A DNA stretch of 64,000 nt from an uncultured Parafilimonas sp. (GTDB lineage: Bacteria > Bacteroidota > Bacteroidia > Chitinophagales > Chitinophagaceae). Location: the NCBI GenBank assembly GCA_903882935.1, contig CAIRZB010000084.1:1-64000 (forward strand), given 5' to 3'. Under the pieces are notes generated by a model. The model was not told the origin of the DNA. It saw nothing but the letters and a program-made list of their open reading frames with translations, and ran no database searches. Positions 1 through 8,424 of this stretch are shown here, piece after piece; positions within the stretch are counted from its first letter, which is position 1; the number at the start of each line of letters is the position of its first letter. The position numbers and the translations under genes are program-made.

Positions 1-85
1 GATATTCCAAGCAAGAATCGTCATCCGTAAACCGCTTATGAAAATTTATAGAATTCACGCCTTTGAATTTATCCAACATATCCAT
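1..85 (-). CDS. IS1595-like transposase, N-terminal fragment cut by the window edge
   Basis: Reading the minus strand from the ATG at 85 gives 28 residues that run off the window, starting MDMLDKFKGVNSINFHKRF and followed by an acidic stretch and a cysteine (DDDSCLEY). This pattern (FKG...F.KRF....C..Y) resembles the N-terminus of IS1595/ISXO2-type DDE transposases, where a zinc-ribbon follows; that is family knowledge, and the catalytic part lies outside the window. A second in-frame ATG is at 79. A TATATTTG element ends 4 bases before the ATG, suggesting a nearly leaderless transcript. I cannot tell whether the element is intact, and I did not identify its terminal inverted repeat with confidence. 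Confidence 0.55.
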   Translation of the reverse strand, partial: MDMLDKFKGVNSINFHKRFTDDDSCLEY

Positions 86-89
86 GTCG

Positions 90-97
90 CAAATATA
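90..97 (-). promoter_or_regulatory. TATATTTG -7 element before the transposase
   Basis: On the minus strand TATATTTG matches the Bacteroidota -7 consensus TAnnTTTG. It lies 4 bases upstream of the ATG at 85, so the transcript would start at or next to the start codon. No clear -33 TTTG partner was seen. Confidence 0.4.
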
Positions 98-567
98 AAT
101 CTTCTAATTTTAAAGTGCGACCTAAGTGCTAATTCCTAACTTTGCAATTACAAAATGGGTTTGCACTATGTTGCCTTATCCCGAAATCAATATCGTTTAC
201 GGGGTATCTACATGGCACTTAGCGCAACCCAGTTTTTAGGGCCAATTTCGTTTAGTTAAACCCATATTTTCGGTTGTGGAGACACAACCGAAGGCACCCG
301 CCCGGATTTGTGTCTTCACAAATCCCCTAACTAAATGGCATTGGCCTTTAGGCTTGGGCATAATCAATAAAAGACTTATTGAAAAGACTTTCACTAAGCT
401 TTCGGCAAACCCTTTTCTATGGTAGATCTCAGCGGTTTTTACCAACTATTTTTCAGTAATATGCCCTTTGCTATTTGGCATAAACGAAAAGGGTCCCTAA
501 AAAGGAACCCTCATAGTAAACCAAAACTTAGTGATAAAAAAAGTGCACTAAAAAAATCGATCATATT
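98..567. other. Intergenic region, no gene seen
   Basis: Between the transposase start and the GH127 stop I see no convincing gene. A short minus-strand frame at 236-445 only translates the hairpin repeat described separately and has no recognisable protein features. TAACTTTG at about 149-156 on the plus strand matches the -7 consensus but has no gene behind it; the end of the insertion sequence may lie here. Confidence 0.5.
269..325. repeat. Paired hairpin repeat, copy A
   Basis: Two adjacent perfect hairpins. The first has a 10-bp stem (TTCGGTTGTG, loop GAGA, 269-292). The second has a 9-bp stem (GGATTTGTG, loop TCTT, 304-325). A related copy lies at 36982-37025: ACACAACCGA is shared, and the second hairpin there keeps the TCTT loop while its stem bases have changed in a paired manner. 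No T-tract follows, so a simple terminator is unlikely. It belongs to a dispersed intergenic repeat. Confidence 0.65.
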
Positions 568-2946
568 TTACTCCACCACCCATTCATGTATACCTGTTGA
601 ATTATCAACCGGCAATTGTACTTCTAATTTTAAAGCGGTGGTGGTAACAGGTTCGAATGTTACTGCGTTAAATTTATCTTTCGCAATTTCGTAAGCAGTG
701 GTGTTTTTAACCGGTACCCATTCCCCATCTTTCTTGTAATATATTTTCCACGAGGCGGGTATGCGGCAACCACCCCATGGGCTGTCATCAAACCAGTACA
801 CCATACTGGATGATACGGTGTGCGATGCATTAAAATCGTATACCACCCACTCAGTAGTATCCTTTTTTGGCCACCAATGAAAATAAGGCACCGTATTATC
901 TTTTGAATCTACCGGCTCAAGCTGGTCGTTTATGGCCCTTATGCTTTTAGATTTTATTGAAGCGCTAACCTTACTGGTGTTAGCCACTGTTGGCGCGGGT
1001 TGCGGCCTTGAAACGGCTTGTGTAAAAGGCACCCACACTTCCATTTCGCCACTGCCACGGTTATCCCATGCGTAATATGGTATTGCCGTAACATTTTGCT
1101 TAGAAGTAAGTAACTCGGCTGAGTTTAGCTGGCGTTTTGTGCCTACGCCTGTGGTAGTAATGGTATTTATGCCATTAAGCAAACTGCTGTTATAACTTAC
1201 CTGTAATGGCGCTGTTTTATCTATTACAATATTCTGCACAAGGCTGTCTTTATTATCAACACCTTCCAGGCAATAAACCACGGGGCCATACTGTATGGCA
1301 AACCTGCCGGTATCTGCTTTAACCTTACTGTTGGCAAGTATATGCAATGGCTGCATAGGCAGCTCAACGGTAACCTTATCGCCCTTCTTCCAGGTGCGTT
1401 TAATTACAGCGTACCCTTTTTCAACCGTATAGGCAAAAGGCTGTCCGTTAACCGTAAGCACAACGGGTAATTTATTTTCAACAGATGCATACAAATCGCC
1501 CGGTATAGGCTGCTGCTGTGCCCAGCCTGGAATGCGTACCCTTACCGTAAATGCAGATGATTTTTCAGGGGTAACAGCAAGATCAATCCTGCCGTTCCAT
1601 GGGTAATTGGTTGTTTGTTCAATATGTACTTTTCCGCCGGTTAACTGTATGTTGCTGCTGTTGCTCATAAACAGGTTAACATACAGGTCGTTATTGTTTT
1701 GTGCGTACACATAACCGGGTACGGAGGGTAAAAACCTGGTCATGTTCGAGATGCAGCAGGCACACGAAAACCAGCCGCTACGGTCGTGCTGGCCCATAGA
1801 TGCCAGCGGATTGGGATAGAAGAATTTATCGCCATGCAGCGATACGCCGGAAAGCAAACCATTGTACAGCGTACGCTCCAGCACATCAATATACTTTGCA
1901 TCGCCATGCAGTAAAAACATGCGGTTGTTCCAGTACACGTTGGCAATGGCAGCACAGGTTTCAGCATAGGCACTCATATTTGGCAAATCATACGCATCGC
2001 CAAAAGCCTCGCCGTTATTGGTAGCGCCAATACCGCCGGTGATGTATATTTTTTTATTCACCACATCTTGCCAAATAGCATCAATTGCTTTTAAATAGTT
2101 GCTGTCGCCGGTAAGTGCAGCAACATCGGCCATACCGCTGTACATATACGTAGCCCTTACAGCATGCCCTTCGGCCTCTTCCTGGTTTATTACTTTTTTA
2201 TCTGCCTGATTGTATGCATCGCCTTTAGGCCCCCTTACATCAAGAAAAAACTTGGCAAGGTCAAGGTATTTTTTATTGCCTGTTATGCGGTATAATTTTG
2301 CAAGGCCAATTTCAACTATCTGGTGGCCAGGGTATTCTTCTTCCTTTCCATAACCAAAATCCTTCACCAGCAAATCGGCATTTTTTATAGCAATGTTCAG
2401 CAAGCTCTTTTTGCCGGTAGCATTGTAATGGGCATAAGCAGCCTCGTATAAATGCCCCGCATTGTACAACTCATGGCTTAATATTTCTTCGTTCACCCAA
2501 CGCTTATCCCCTACCCACTCATGTGGTTTTTCGGGCTTAATACTCCTGAAGGTGTACAAATAACCATCAGGCTCCTGTGCATCGCCAATAATAGCAATCA
2601 ATGTGTCCAGGTATCTTTCCAGTTTGGCGTTTGGCTCCACCTGCAAAGCATAGGAGGCACCCTCTATCCATTTATACAAATCAGTATCATCAAAAGGGAA
2701 CTCAGAGTTAAGCTTGCGAGGCTTTTTACCGGCAGCAGCCAAAAAGTTATCAATCCTGCCGTTCTCCCTGCATTTCTGTAAAATATAAGGAATGGTAACA
2801 TCGGCATTGGTTTGCATTTTAGGCCTCCAAAATGCATCGTTAACCTTCACTTTTGTAAAAGGCACCGGCTGTATGGGGTAATCTCTTTTCTGTGCAAACA
2901 GCACGGTTGCCGAAATAAAAGAAAATGACAATAATATTCTTTTCAT
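568..2946 (-). CDS. Secreted GH127-type beta-L-arabinofuranosidase (DUF1680)
   Basis: A 792-residue protein with a signal peptide (MKRILLSFSFISATVLFAQ). The central part is the (alpha/alpha)6-barrel of the GH127/DUF1680 family, which removes terminal beta-L-arabinofuranose. The characteristic metal-thiolate site of the Bifidobacterium enzyme HypBA1 (E-x-C and a CC pair) is visible: E329, C331, C397 and C398, the last pair in WFSCACCISN; one of these cysteines is the nucleophile in characterised members. Residues from about 690 look like an extra C-terminal beta-sandwich (motifs YFHWWPK, DSPWGGCRIPASWKIYY), absent from the neighbour. The upstream gene ends 76 bp before this start on the same strand, so the two are probably co-transcribed. 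Exact linkage specificity cannot be read from the sequence. Confidence 0.9.
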   Translation of the reverse strand: MKRILLSFSFISATVLFAQKRDYPIQPVPFTKVKVNDAFWRPKMQTNADVTIPYILQKCRENGRIDNFLAAAGKKPRKLNSEFPFDDTDLYKWIEGASYALQVEPNAKLERYLDTLIAIIGDAQEPDGYLYTFRSIKPEKPHEWVGDKRWVNEEILSHELYNAGHLYEAAYAHYNATGKKSLLNIAIKNADLLVKDFGYGKEEEYPGHQIVEIGLAKLYRITGNKKYLDLAKFFLDVRGPKGDAYNQADKKVINQEEAEGHAVRATYMYSGMADVAALTGDSNYLKAIDAIWQDVVNKKIYITGGIGATNNGEAFGDAYDLPNMSAYAETCAAIANVYWNNRMFLLHGDAKYIDVLERTLYNGLLSGVSLHGDKFFYPNPLASMGQHDRSGWFSCACCISNMTRFLPSVPGYVYAQNNNDLYVNLFMSNSSNIQLTGGKVHIEQTTNYPWNGRIDLAVTPEKSSAFTVRVRIPGWAQQQPIPGDLYASVENKLPVVLTVNGQPFAYTVEKGYAVIKRTWKKGDKVTVELPMQPLHILANSKVKADTGRFAIQYGPVVYCLEGVDNKDSLVQNIVIDKTAPLQVSYNSSLLNGINTITTTGVGTKRQLNSAELLTSKQNVTAIPYYAWDNRGSGEMEVWVPFTQAVSRPQPAPTVANTSKVSASIKSKSIRAINDQLEPVDSKDNTVPYFHWWPKKDTTEWVVYDFNASHTVSSSMVYWFDDSPWGGCRIPASWKIYYKKDGEWVPVKNTTAYEIAKDKFNAVTFEPVTTTALKLEVQLPVDNSTGIHEWVVE

Positions 2947-3022
2947 GTTCTAATTTTTAATGTAGCCATTAGCATCTGGAGGCTGTACAAAAACCTGCCA
3001 ACACTTAGTTGTATTTAATCTT

Positions 3023-5377
3023 CTACTTAATAATCCTGCATCCAAACAACCTTCCCGCAGTTTTATTATATGGTGCTTCTATGCGGACAGTAATTGTTTT
3101 TTTGCCTTTAACAAGCTCGGCAGGTATGGCATATTCTTTATCATAAAAACGGCCTGTTTCACCACCCGCCCATTCAACTTTTACCAGTTTTACTCCATCA
3201 ATTAAAATATCAAAAGCCCTGTTTTTATCATCGCCAATATAAGTACAAAGCAGCGTGTTTGGCAGTGTTTCATCTACCTTCATTTCAAACGAAAAGAAGC
3301 CGCCGCCACGTGCCTCGCGGCCTAGCCTGCCCAGCGCATCGCTTACATAACTATTTTCTGAGGATTTTACATTATGGTCCCTTTCCGGCTGCATTTCGCC
3401 TAAGCGCACCACATCAATTGTTTTTTCTTCAATCTCCTTCTGGAGAAGCTTTTCAGCCTTGTATTCCGCTTCCCTGCCTGCCCACTCATCCTTGGTGAAA
3501 TAATCCCAGTACACGCTGTAGTAGCGGTGGTGCATACTGTAAAAAGGCGACAGGGTTGCGTCAAGCGGTTTGCCTGCACCTTGCATTACAAAAGTTAGCG
3601 GCTTGCCTGCTACGGGCTTTACCCAATTGCTAACATTGCGGTCGCTGGTAAGCAGTACAGGGGTGCCATACACAGGGTCGGGCATGGTTGTACCCAGGTC
3701 GCCCGCCAGTAAAACCGGGCCATACAACAATGCAATACGGTTTTTATTATCAGGCATGCTCTCAGTGTAAAGGTTCATGTTAAAAACAACCTGCACTTTG
3801 TCGTTGTTCTTCCATGTTCTGTTCAAGGTTAAATACCCATTATCAGCTTTTACAGCCTCAACAGGTTTGCCATTTACTGTAATAGTTACATTGTTGCCAG
3901 CCCACCAGGGGTTGCGTATATACAATGGAAACTTAGCCGCTTTTGCAGTAGTTATTGTAAGATTGGTAACATTACTTTCGGGGAATGATGTTTGCTGATC
4001 AACCTGTATCCCTTTTTGCTTCCAGTTTAAATGTGATGGTATGAAAAGGTTTACAAACAACCCACCATCGGCACTGCGGTAGTAGATGGCTTCGCTGTAC
4101 TTGGAGTGGTTCTCCATTCCAGAACCTACGCAACACCAAAACGAGTTAAACTTATCTGAATACTGTTTCTGCCCACCCATGCGCAACGGAACAAAATAAC
4201 ACATCATGCCGCTGTCTTTTTCCTGCGTGGCCAGTATGTGGTTGTACAAAGCACGCTCGTAAAAATCAGCATACTCTGCTTTTGGGTTAACAGAAAAAAG
4301 GTGCCGTGTTAACTTAAGCATGTTGTACGTGTTACAGGTTTCAGTGGTGTTGTCACTCAGCCTGTCGTTAAGTTTATCTTCATCACCCAAGTACTCATAG
4401 TTGCTGTTACCGCCATTTACATAACTGTGATGGTACACAATGGTGTGCCAGAAATAATCGGCGGTGGCGCTGTCGCTTGATGAACCTGTAAGCTCATACC
4501 TTCTTTCGCAACCAATTATTTTAGGGATGTTGGTATTGCTGTGCCTGCCCTGCATTACATCTCTCTGGTGCGCTAACGAATCAAGCACTGCTTTATGATG
4601 AAATTTATAGGATAACTCCAAATAGTTTTTGTTGCCTGTAATAGCGTACATATTTACCAGGGCTTCATTCATACCGCCATGTTCACAATCAAGCATTTTT
4701 TGCAGTTGTGCATCGGTAAGGTTTTTTAATTCGCCGTTTATCCAAACACAAATTTTATTCAGCACCTCAAGGCTCTGTGTATTATCGCAATACAGGTACG
4801 CATCCATTAAGCCTGCCATCACTTTGTGCATGGTGTACCAGGGTACCCAGGCACCGTTAAGGTCAAATCCTTTTGAGCGTATATCTCCGCGCGCCACCTG
4901 TGCAAATACAGTATCCTCATTGGGCACGCCGCCCACATAACCAGTTTTGCGGGCCTGCTGGCAACGGGCCAGCTCGCTAACCATATAATCAACCCTTTCT
5001 TTAAAACGCTTATCCTGCGTGGAGGCAAACATCATGGCACAGGCAGACAGGTAATGCCCCAGCGTGTGGCCCGAAATGGTTTCGCTTTCCCAGCCGCCGT
5101 ATATGTCGCCTTTGGTGGGCAGCCCCGCATACTCGTAAAACCGGTGCAGCAGGCGGTTGGGTTCAAGCTCCAGCAGGTAGGCTGCATCCAACTGCATGGC
5201 CTGCTTAAAAAGTCCTCCGGTTACCTGTACATCCTTAATATCAAACGCATAGGCTTTAACCGGCACTATGGGTTTTACCTTTATTTTGGTATTGTTCAGT
5301 TCCGGCACATAGCTTTGGGCAACAATGCTGCCAGCGATTGTGCAAAAAACAAGTATGGAGAGCGTAAGCTTTTTCAT
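3023..5377 (-). CDS. Secreted GH127/GH146-type beta-L-arabinofuranosidase
   Basis: A second DUF1680-superfamily glycosidase. I place the start at the ATG at 5377 (784 residues) because MKKLTLSILVFCTIAGSIVA is a clean signal peptide; an upstream in-frame start at 5398 would put seven extra residues before it. The E-x-C and CC metal-thiolate residues are present: E346 and C348 in TTETCNTYNMLKL, C415 and C416 in FWCCVGSGMENH. The N-terminal run with YAGLP...YGGWE and ISGHTLGHYLSA is typical of the branch that includes Bacteroides BT0349 (GH146) rather than classical GH127, so I favour GH146. The residues after about 640 probably form a further beta domain. It precedes the GH127 gene in the same direction, suggesting joint action on arabinosides such as pectic side chains or arabinosylated hydroxyproline. 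Confidence 0.87.
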   Translation of the reverse strand: MKKLTLSILVFCTIAGSIVAQSYVPELNNTKIKVKPIVPVKAYAFDIKDVQVTGGLFKQAMQLDAAYLLELEPNRLLHRFYEYAGLPTKGDIYGGWESETISGHTLGHYLSACAMMFASTQDKRFKERVDYMVSELARCQQARKTGYVGGVPNEDTVFAQVARGDIRSKGFDLNGAWVPWYTMHKVMAGLMDAYLYCDNTQSLEVLNKICVWINGELKNLTDAQLQKMLDCEHGGMNEALVNMYAITGNKNYLELSYKFHHKAVLDSLAHQRDVMQGRHSNTNIPKIIGCERRYELTGSSSDSATADYFWHTIVYHHSYVNGGNSNYEYLGDEDKLNDRLSDNTTETCNTYNMLKLTRHLFSVNPKAEYADFYERALYNHILATQEKDSGMMCYFVPLRMGGQKQYSDKFNSFWCCVGSGMENHSKYSEAIYYRSADGGLFVNLFIPSHLNWKQKGIQVDQQTSFPESNVTNLTITTAKAAKFPLYIRNPWWAGNNVTITVNGKPVEAVKADNGYLTLNRTWKNNDKVQVVFNMNLYTESMPDNKNRIALLYGPVLLAGDLGTTMPDPVYGTPVLLTSDRNVSNWVKPVAGKPLTFVMQGAGKPLDATLSPFYSMHHRYYSVYWDYFTKDEWAGREAEYKAEKLLQKEIEEKTIDVVRLGEMQPERDHNVKSSENSYVSDALGRLGREARGGGFFSFEMKVDETLPNTLLCTYIGDDKNRAFDILIDGVKLVKVEWAGGETGRFYDKEYAIPAELVKGKKTITVRIEAPYNKTAGRLFGCRIIK

Positions 5378-5815
5378 ATTACCAATTTTACCAGCCAAAC
5401 GGAAGTCGTGTTTAATTTATTGAGCATAAAAATGGCTAAATATCCGCGATACTGCGTGTCGTATTTTCACGAAAAGTTATCAATAAATACCCATTTTTTT
5501 GCACTCCGGCAATCTTTAGGGGCAAAATAAGTAAAGGAACAGTGGAATGCAGGTAATAAGCGGTGCTGGCTGACTGGAAAAATGGCTTTATGAGCCTATT
5601 TTAAAAATTTGGCAGGCATAGCTTAGCCGGGGGATACAAGCCGTACGAGTATATTGGTGTGTGGCCTAGAAAGCGGCGCTATTTGACATAGTGGTTTCAT
5701 GCAACAACATTCCCTGCCAAGGCCCGCTTAAAACATCCGTTATGCAACACAATCTTGGCTATGTAACTATTGGGCAAAACCCTGCACCATGGGGTATAAA
5801 TGCGGCGCAAAAAAC
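5378..5815. other. Intergenic region, no gene seen
   Basis: This stretch holds the upstream region of the GH146 gene and the 3' flank of the hydroxyproline operon. The open frames crossing it are antisense continuations without protein-like composition. I see no strong terminator, repeat or promoter consensus. Confidence 0.4.
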
Positions 5816-7066
5816 CTATGAAAACCTTTCTGGGCTAAAGGGTTCAAGTGCAACGGAGGCAGGTTTGCCGTTCACCAGTTCCTCTACCAGCTTGCCTGTT
5901 GCTGGGCCTAGGCTAAGGCCGCTCATAGCATGGCCGCCTGCAATAACCAAGTTGCTTATTTTTTTTGAGAACCCTATGTAAGGCAACCCATCGGGCGTGC
6001 AGGGCCTGAAGCCATACCAAATATCTTTTTCAGCAGGCACCTGTAACTGTATGCCGGGAAAGAAATCCCGCACCCCGTTTACAATGCCTTCTACACGTTT
6101 AATATTAATCTTATCGTTTACAGGGGCTATTTCCATGGTGCCGCCGTAACGCATGCGGCCGCCCATGGGTGTAATAGCCACCCTGGCCTCACATAATATG
6201 GCAGGCACATTCAGTTTTTGTTCCGGATGCTCAAACGTAAAAGAATAGCCTTTGCCCGGCATAAGCGGTATAGAAACACCCGCCATTTTGGTTAACTGGG
6301 GCAACCAAGAGCCACCTGCCATTACTACCACATCGCCCTCGTCCTCGCCTGCCGCAGTAACTACTTTTTTTATTTTGCCACCTTGTGTCACTATTTTTTC
6401 AACAGCATGGCCTGTTTTAAAAACCACGCCTGCTGCCTTTAGGTGTGCAATTAACTGGGGTATTAACTGGTTAGGGTATAAATGCGCATCGCAACGGTAA
6501 TGCACCGCACCAAGGGCATTTATCTTCGTTTCGGGCTCAAGGGCCTGTAACGCGGCTTTATCCAGTGCTTCTACATCCAGCCCCATCGCCTGCGCCTTTT
6601 CAGCCAAGTGTACTTCCTCCTCGCCTACCTTCTCGGTTTTGTAATACATTAAAATACCCTTTTTCTCCATGGCAAAACCAAAGCCCGGCGTGGCCGCTAG
6701 CTCCTCGTACAATGCTTTGCTAAAAAGGTTTATATCGCGTAGAGGTATGGCCGAATCTTCCAGGTGCTTTGGGGTGGCACTCTTAATAAATTTCAGTCCC
6801 CAGGATATCAGGTCTAGGCTTAATGATGGTTTTACATAAAAAGGGCTGCGGCTGTTAAACATCCACTTTATGCCCTGCGACACCATGCCGGGTGCTGCCA
6901 GCGGTACAAAATGACTGGGTACTATCATACCCAGGTTGCCGAAGGAGCAACTGTCTGCCAAATCGGTTTTGTCAATAACAGTAACATTCCAGCCACCCTG
7001 CTGCAGGTAATATGCGGCGCTAAGCCCCATGATACCGCCCCCTATTATGATTGCCTTACCAGCCAT
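5816..7066 (-). CDS. FAD-dependent D-amino acid dehydrogenase (DadA/DAO family), probable cis-4-hydroxy-D-proline dehydrogenase
   Basis: A 416-residue flavoprotein. The N-terminal dinucleotide-binding motif GGGIMG sits in MAGKAIIIGGGIMGLSAAYY, and the C-terminal FAD contact region reads YGFRPCTPDGLPYIGFSKK...GHAMSGLSLGPATG, both typical of the DadA/DAO superfamily. The frame is open for 54 more codons upstream to 7228, but that extension runs through a heptamer repeat array and looks artificial, so the ATG at 7066 is preferred. In the hydroxyproline pathway such an enzyme oxidises cis-4-hydroxy-D-proline to 1-pyrroline-4-hydroxy-2-carboxylate, the product consumed by the DapA-like neighbour. 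Last of three co-directional genes; substrate is inferred from the epimerase beside it. A general D-amino acid dehydrogenase is the alternative. Confidence 0.85.
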   Translation of the reverse strand: MAGKAIIIGGGIMGLSAAYYLQQGGWNVTVIDKTDLADSCSFGNLGMIVPSHFVPLAAPGMVSQGIKWMFNSRSPFYVKPSLSLDLISWGLKFIKSATPKHLEDSAIPLRDINLFSKALYEELAATPGFGFAMEKKGILMYYKTEKVGEEEVHLAEKAQAMGLDVEALDKAALQALEPETKINALGAVHYRCDAHLYPNQLIPQLIAHLKAAGVVFKTGHAVEKIVTQGGKIKKVVTAAGEDEGDVVVMAGGSWLPQLTKMAGVSIPLMPGKGYSFTFEHPEQKLNVPAILCEARVAITPMGGRMRYGGTMEIAPVNDKINIKRVEGIVNGVRDFFPGIQLQVPAEKDIWYGFRPCTPDGLPYIGFSKKISNLVIAGGHAMSGLSLGPATGKLVEELVNGKPASVALEPFSPERFS

Positions 7067-7080
7067 ATTTTTGTTTTTGT

Positions 7081-7219
7081 GAAAAGAGAAACATGAAACG
7101 TGAATCGACAATCGTGAATCGACAATCGTGAATAGTGAAACGACAATTGCGAAACTTGGATCCTTGCCCGAACCATGCACTGGGGCGGGGTGAATCGTGA
7201 AACGTGAATTTTCAATCGT
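7081..7219 (-). repeat. Degenerate 7-bp-periodic repeat array, copy 1
   Basis: Between the epimerase and the dehydrogenase the sequence falls into heptamers. Plus-strand units GAAACGT, GAATCGA, CAATCGT and GAATCGT run in register from 7081 to 7157 (11 units), then a non-repeat stretch containing ATGCACTGGGGCGGGG, then four more units at 7192-7219. On the coding (minus) strand these read as ACGTTTC, ACGATTC and ACGATTG, the same family as the array at 62506-62645. The array ends 14 bases before the dehydrogenase ATG. Confidence 0.85.
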
Positions 7220-7314
7220 ACACACCAAAACCTGAAAAGTTGAGCTATCCTCCGAAATCCGTACGTGATTGGATTGACAAAACCAGTAACCAGCAACTTG
7301 TACCCTGCAACTGG

Positions 7315-8319
7315 TTAAATAACCTGAAAACCAAACGCATAGGGGTCATCCTCATCATCTATGCTAATGGTGTTATACCCGTATATACGCGCCCAACCTT
7401 CAATACCAGGCCTTATGGCAGGCCTGCCTGCAACAGTAGTTTCTTCCTCAATCGTACCAATAAACTTTGAACCGATAATGCTTTCGTGTACAAAAGCATC
7501 ACCTATTTTAAGTTTACCCTTTGCATACCACTGCGCCATACGTGCCGAAGTACCTGTGCCACAAGGGCTGCGGTCAATTGCTTTGTCGCCGTAAAATACC
7601 GCATTGCGTGCTGTGGAGGTTTTATCCAGCACAGCACCGGCCCACAATATGTGCGAGCAGCCGTTAATGGTAGGGTTATCGGGATGTACAAACGTGTATT
7701 TCTCGTTAATGCGCTTACGCAGTTCCCTTGCCCAGGCTATCAGTTTATCGGCACTGTAATGTTCCAGCCCTTTAAAGTTTTTCTGTACATCTACAATGGC
7801 GTAAAAATTACCCCCATAGCTAACATCCACCACCAGTTCGCCCAACTCGGGGCATTCGGCGGTTAAGCCTTCTGCATCCAGGTACGAGGCAACATTGGTA
7901 AGCTTTACACTTTTAACCTTTTTGCCTTCCTGCTTGTAACTTATCAGCACCAGCCCTGCTGGTGCTTCCATGCGTATGATGCCTGGTGTTTTTGGGGTTA
8001 TCAACCCTTCTTCCACTGCAATGGTAATGGTGCCGATGGTGCCATGGCCGCACATGGGCAGGCACCCGCTTGTTTCAATAAACAATACCGCCACATCATT
8101 GGCAGGGTCGTGCGGGGGGTATAGTATGCTGCCACTCATCATATCGTGGCCGCGTGGTTCAAACATAAGCCCTTTTCGAATCCAGTCAAATTCACGTAGA
8201 AAATGTTGGCGCTTTTCGCTCATATTACCGCCTTGCAAAAAGGGGCCGCCGCCAGCCACCAGCCTTACGGGGTTACCGCAGGTATGCGCATCTATACAAA
8301 AGAATTTTTTTGAAGCCAT
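7315..8319 (-). CDS. 4-hydroxyproline 2-epimerase (proline racemase family)
   Basis: A 334-residue member of the proline racemase superfamily. Both catalytic cysteines are present: C90 in LPMCGHGTIG and C253 in DRSPCGTGTSARMA. This separates it from the trans-3-hydroxyproline dehydratase branch, in which one cysteine is replaced by threonine. The RGHDMMSGSILYPP stretch resembles hydroxyproline epimerases. It interconverts trans-4-hydroxy-L-proline and cis-4-hydroxy-D-proline in the cytoplasm. The start is set at the ATG at 8319 (MASKKFFCIDAHTCGNPV); an upstream in-frame start at 8346 adds nine residues the family does not need. It lies between the DapA-like gene (105-bp gap) and the FAD dehydrogenase (248-bp gap holding a repeat array), which supports hydroxyproline over proline as substrate. 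Confidence 0.9.
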   Translation of the reverse strand: MASKKFFCIDAHTCGNPVRLVAGGGPFLQGGNMSEKRQHFLREFDWIRKGLMFEPRGHDMMSGSILYPPHDPANDVAVLFIETSGCLPMCGHGTIGTITIAVEEGLITPKTPGIIRMEAPAGLVLISYKQEGKKVKSVKLTNVASYLDAEGLTAECPELGELVVDVSYGGNFYAIVDVQKNFKGLEHYSADKLIAWARELRKRINEKYTFVHPDNPTINGCSHILWAGAVLDKTSTARNAVFYGDKAIDRSPCGTGTSARMAQWYAKGKLKIGDAFVHESIIGSKFIGTIEEETTVAGRPAIRPGIEGWARIYGYNTISIDDEDDPYAFGFQVI

Positions 8320-8424
8320 GTTTTGCTTTTTACAACCTAAAAACATTGTTTAAAAACGCTAGCCTACGGTTAACCTATGCCAGCGTTTAAACTTTGCGCC
8401 GTAGCGGGCATAATACCTTAAATA

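Noticed and set aside
236-445. 69-codon minus-strand frame
   Set aside because: It only translates the paired hairpin repeat and has no start signal, domain or composition of a gene.
5054-5530. 158-codon plus-strand frame
   Set aside because: It is antisense to the GH146 gene for most of its length and shows no independent protein features.
7045-7296. 83-codon minus-strand frame and the 54-codon extension of the dehydrogenase
   Set aside because: Both run through the heptamer array, whose 7-bp period yields repetitive peptides; the family N-terminus starts at 7066.
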